Below, piece by piece: positions 6,462 to 7,552 of a stretch of 7,552 bases of DNA (its first letter is position 1; each line of letters begins with the position of its first letter). A program made the translations under genes and the position numbers. The stretch comes from Oceanospirillaceae bacterium UBA2001 (GTDB taxonomy: Bacteria; Pseudomonadota; Gammaproteobacteria; Pseudomonadales; Balneatricaceae), in assembly GCA_002335115.1 (NCBI GenBank), contig DDCR01000156.1, positions 1,719 through 9,270 of the forward strand, read 5' to 3'. The notes beneath the pieces are model-generated. The model had not been told where the DNA came from. It saw only the letters and a program-made list of their open reading frames with translations, and did not search any database.

Positions 6462-6489
6462 CAATATAAAACAATTTAAGTCAATTTAA
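6462..6489. repeat. Three CAATWTAA motifs at an exact 10-bp period
   Basis: CAATATAA (6462-6469), CAATTTAA (6472-6479) and CAATTTAA (6482-6489) follow one another every 10 bases. Over a longer span, AAGTCAATWTAAA occurs twice, 20 bases apart (6458-6470 and 6478-6490), with one mismatch. The motifs lie 73-100 bases before the -35 of the transporter promoter and about 106-133 bases before the ROK start. Helically phased A/T-rich motifs could bend DNA or bind a regulator on one face. Confidence 0.5.
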
Positions 6490-6561
6490 ATGAGCTGAAT
6501 AAGCTAAACCTTACTGACGAGAATAGTCTTATTTATTTATTAAAGCAACTAACATTAATAA

Positions 6562-6591
6562 TTGACAAGGGTAAAAGCTTGAGTATATGAT
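6562..6591 (+). promoter_or_regulatory. Sigma-70-type promoter for the ABC transporter operon
   Basis: A perfect TTGACA (-35, 6562-6567) is followed after 18 bases by TATGAT (-10, 6586-6591). The overlapping TATATG at 6584-6589 gives a 16-base spacing. Transcription would start near 6598, leaving a leader of about 77 bases before the start codon. This is the strongest promoter match in the window and faces the substrate-binding-protein gene. Confidence 0.7.
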
Positions 6592-6597
6592 GAGACA

Positions 6598-6613
6598 TCG
6601 GCCTGGTTGCCGA
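6598..6613 (+). repeat. Short hairpin at the predicted 5' end of the transporter mRNA
   Basis: TCGGC (6598-6602) pairs exactly with GCCGA (6609-6613) around the six-base loop CTGGTT. It lies at the predicted transcription start. It could be an operator overlapping the start site or a 5' stabilising stem. The bases TCGGCC also occur at 6436-6441, on the other side of the phased repeats, so a shared regulator half-site is possible. Confidence 0.4.
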
Positions 6614-6657
6614 CGAAGTAAATTATAAAAATATCTATCAAAAATTTATAAATCTAA

Positions 6658-6671
6658 ATCCTCCGGAGGAT
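6658..6671 (+). promoter_or_regulatory. Shine-Dalgarno embedded in a perfect 14-bp palindrome
   Basis: ATCCTCCGGAGGAT is fully self-complementary and contains the ribosome site GGAGGA (6665-6670). Its left arm ATCCTCC mimics the anti-Shine-Dalgarno end of 16S rRNA and can fold onto the ribosome site with a CCGG loop. Two ATGs follow, at 6672 and 6675. The second is chosen because it gives a workable spacing of five bases from GGAGG, against two for the first. Confidence 0.65.
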
Positions 6672-6674
6672 ATG

Positions 6675-7552
6675 ATGAAATTAAAAAATACCTTACTTGC
6701 TGCGACAGCTCTGTCAGCGGTTAGTGCGCTGGGAGTGCAGGCAGATGTAATCACTGTGGCTACAGTAAACAACGGTGACATGATCCGTATGCAAGGCTTA
6801 ACAGATGATTTCACTGCTAAAACTGGACACACCGTAGAGTGGGTCACACTTGAAGAAAACGTTTTAAGGCAGCGTGTTACTACGGACATTACCACTAAAG
6901 GTGGATCCTTTGACGTGATGACCATCGGTATGTATGAAACCCCAATTTGGGGAGCAAACGGTTGGTTAGTTCCGCTAGATGACCTTTCAGCTGAATATGA
7001 TGTGGGTGATCTTTTGCCAGCAATGGCAGGTGGTTTGTCTCATGAAGGTACCCTTTATGCTGCGCCATTCTATGGTGAAAGTTCAATGGTTATGTACCGC
7101 ACAGATCTAATGGAAGCTGCAGGTATGGAAATGCCAGCTGCGCCTAGCTGGTCATTTATAGCTAAAGCTGCGCGTGCAATGACAGACCGTGATAACGAAG
7201 TTTATGGTGTGTGTATTCGTGGTAAAGCAGGTTGGGGTGAAGGTGGTGCATTTATCACTGCAATGTCCAACTCGTTTGGTGCCCGTTGGTTTGATGAAGA
7301 TTGGAATGCACAGTTCGATTCACGCGAATGGTCAGACACGCTTAACTTTTACGTTAACATGATGAATGATGCAGGCCCTCCAGGCTACTCAACCAATGGC
7401 TTTAACGAAAACCTTTCTCTCTTTCAACAGGGTAAATGTGGTATGTGGATTGACGCCACCGTGGCAGCGTCTTTCGTAACAAATCCTAAAGACTCTACTG
7501 TTGCAGACAAGGTTGATTTCGCTCTAGCACCAGATAATGGTTTAGGTGTGCG
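6675..7552 (+). CDS. ABC transporter periplasmic substrate-binding protein, sorbitol/mannitol (polyol) type, 3' partial
   Basis: The first 292 codons of an extracellular solute-binding protein are present, about two thirds of the usual 430-440 residues. The gene runs off the window without a stop. A clear Sec signal peptide, MKLKNTLLAATALSAVSALG, ends with VQA at 21-23 and predicts a mature start at Asp24. The mature part matches the SmoE/MtlE-like subfamily of family 1 binding proteins. Diagnostic stretches are FDVMTIGMYETPIWGANGW, then YAAPFYGESSMVMYRTDL, then GVCIRGKAGWGEGG, and lastly GFNENLSLFQQGKCGMWIDA. The protein should capture a sugar alcohol or sugar in the periplasm and deliver it to a membrane permease and ATPase, whose genes probably follow. 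The divergent ROK gene is its probable regulator. The family assignment is strong, but the exact polyol is not readable from sequence. Confidence 0.92.
   Translation, partial: MKLKNTLLAATALSAVSALGVQADVITVATVNNGDMIRMQGLTDDFTAKTGHTVEWVTLEENVLRQRVTTDITTKGGSFDVMTIGMYETPIWGANGWLVPLDDLSAEYDVGDLLPAMAGGLSHEGTLYAAPFYGESSMVMYRTDLMEAAGMEMPAAPSWSFIAKAARAMTDRDNEVYGVCIRGKAGWGEGGAFITAMSNSFGARWFDEDWNAQFDSREWSDTLNFYVNMMNDAGPPGYSTNGFNENLSLFQQGKCGMWIDATVAASFVTNPKDSTVADKVDFALAPDNGLGV

Larger units (their letters stand above)
6357..6674. other. Divergent regulatory region between the ROK gene and the transporter
   Basis: This 318-base, AT-rich region must hold the promoters of both divergent genes. From the ROK side it contains the ROK ribosome site (6365-6370), an odd-centred palindrome TGCCTAAGGCA (6399-6409), the palindrome CGATCG (6412-6417), three phased CAATWTAA motifs (6462-6489), a good rightward promoter (6562-6591), a leader hairpin (6598-6613) and a palindromic ribosome site (6658-6671). 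I could not place the leftward ROK promoter. AGTCAA copies at 6459 and 6479 read TTGACT on the minus strand, but neither has a good -10 at the right distance. Confidence 0.65.

Noticed and set aside
6459..6484. TTGACT copies on the minus strand as the ROK -35 box
   Set aside because: Neither copy has a recognisable -10 at 16-18 bases, and they are better explained as part of the phased repeat.
6572..6674. Riboswitch in the transporter leader
   Set aside because: The leader is only about 77 bases, AT-rich, and shows just one 5-bp hairpin and the palindromic ribosome site. No known aptamer layout is visible.
6638..6925. Minus-strand open frame over the start of the binding-protein gene
   Set aside because: The + strand frame gives a signal peptide and clear family motifs, and the minus frame is its shadow.

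Overview
The window reads as a chromosomal segment of a heterotrophic proteobacterium of moderate GC. A marine alpha- or gammaproteobacterium is my best guess, based on protein flavour only (a SoxC-like molybdoenzyme, a SmoE/MtlE-type polyol-binding protein and a ROK repressor). No rRNA, tRNA, CRISPR array or insertion sequence is visible.

Region 1 (1-3198, + strand) is a tight redox operon. After the last 17 codons of an unidentified upstream gene comes a cytoplasmic sulfite-oxidase-family molybdopterin oxidoreductase (114-1376). Seven bases later comes the electron transfer flavoprotein beta subunit (1384-2196), and nine bases after that the alpha subunit (2206-3198). Each gene has its own Shine-Dalgarno, and those of the two ETF genes overlap the preceding stop codon. 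The pairing is the most interesting part of the window. Sulfite-oxidase-family enzymes normally pass electrons to cytochromes or haem subunits, whereas this one has no export signal and sits directly in front of etfBA. The layout suggests a Mo enzyme, or an oxidoreductase pathway that includes it, feeding electrons through ETF to the quinone pool.

Region 2 (3199-4853) is a 443-base non-coding stretch with several inverted repeats, followed by a single major facilitator superfamily permease (3642-4853) that starts at TTG. Its substrate cannot be read from the sequence.

Region 3 (4854-5186) is mostly non-coding but holds a stop-free stretch with coding-like codon use and no good start. It is possibly the remnant of a decayed gene.

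Region 4 (5187-7552) is a divergent sugar/polyol uptake locus. A ROK-family repressor (minus strand, 6356-5187) faces away from a periplasmic polyol-type ABC substrate-binding protein (6675 to beyond the window end). The roughly 318-base divergent intergenic region has a good sigma-70-type promoter, a run of three 10-bp-phased CAATWTAA motifs, a short leader hairpin, and a perfect 14-bp palindrome that contains the Shine-Dalgarno of the transporter gene. The expected logic is that the ROK protein represses the transporter operon until a sugar or polyol ligand is present. The permease and ATPase genes should follow just past the window.
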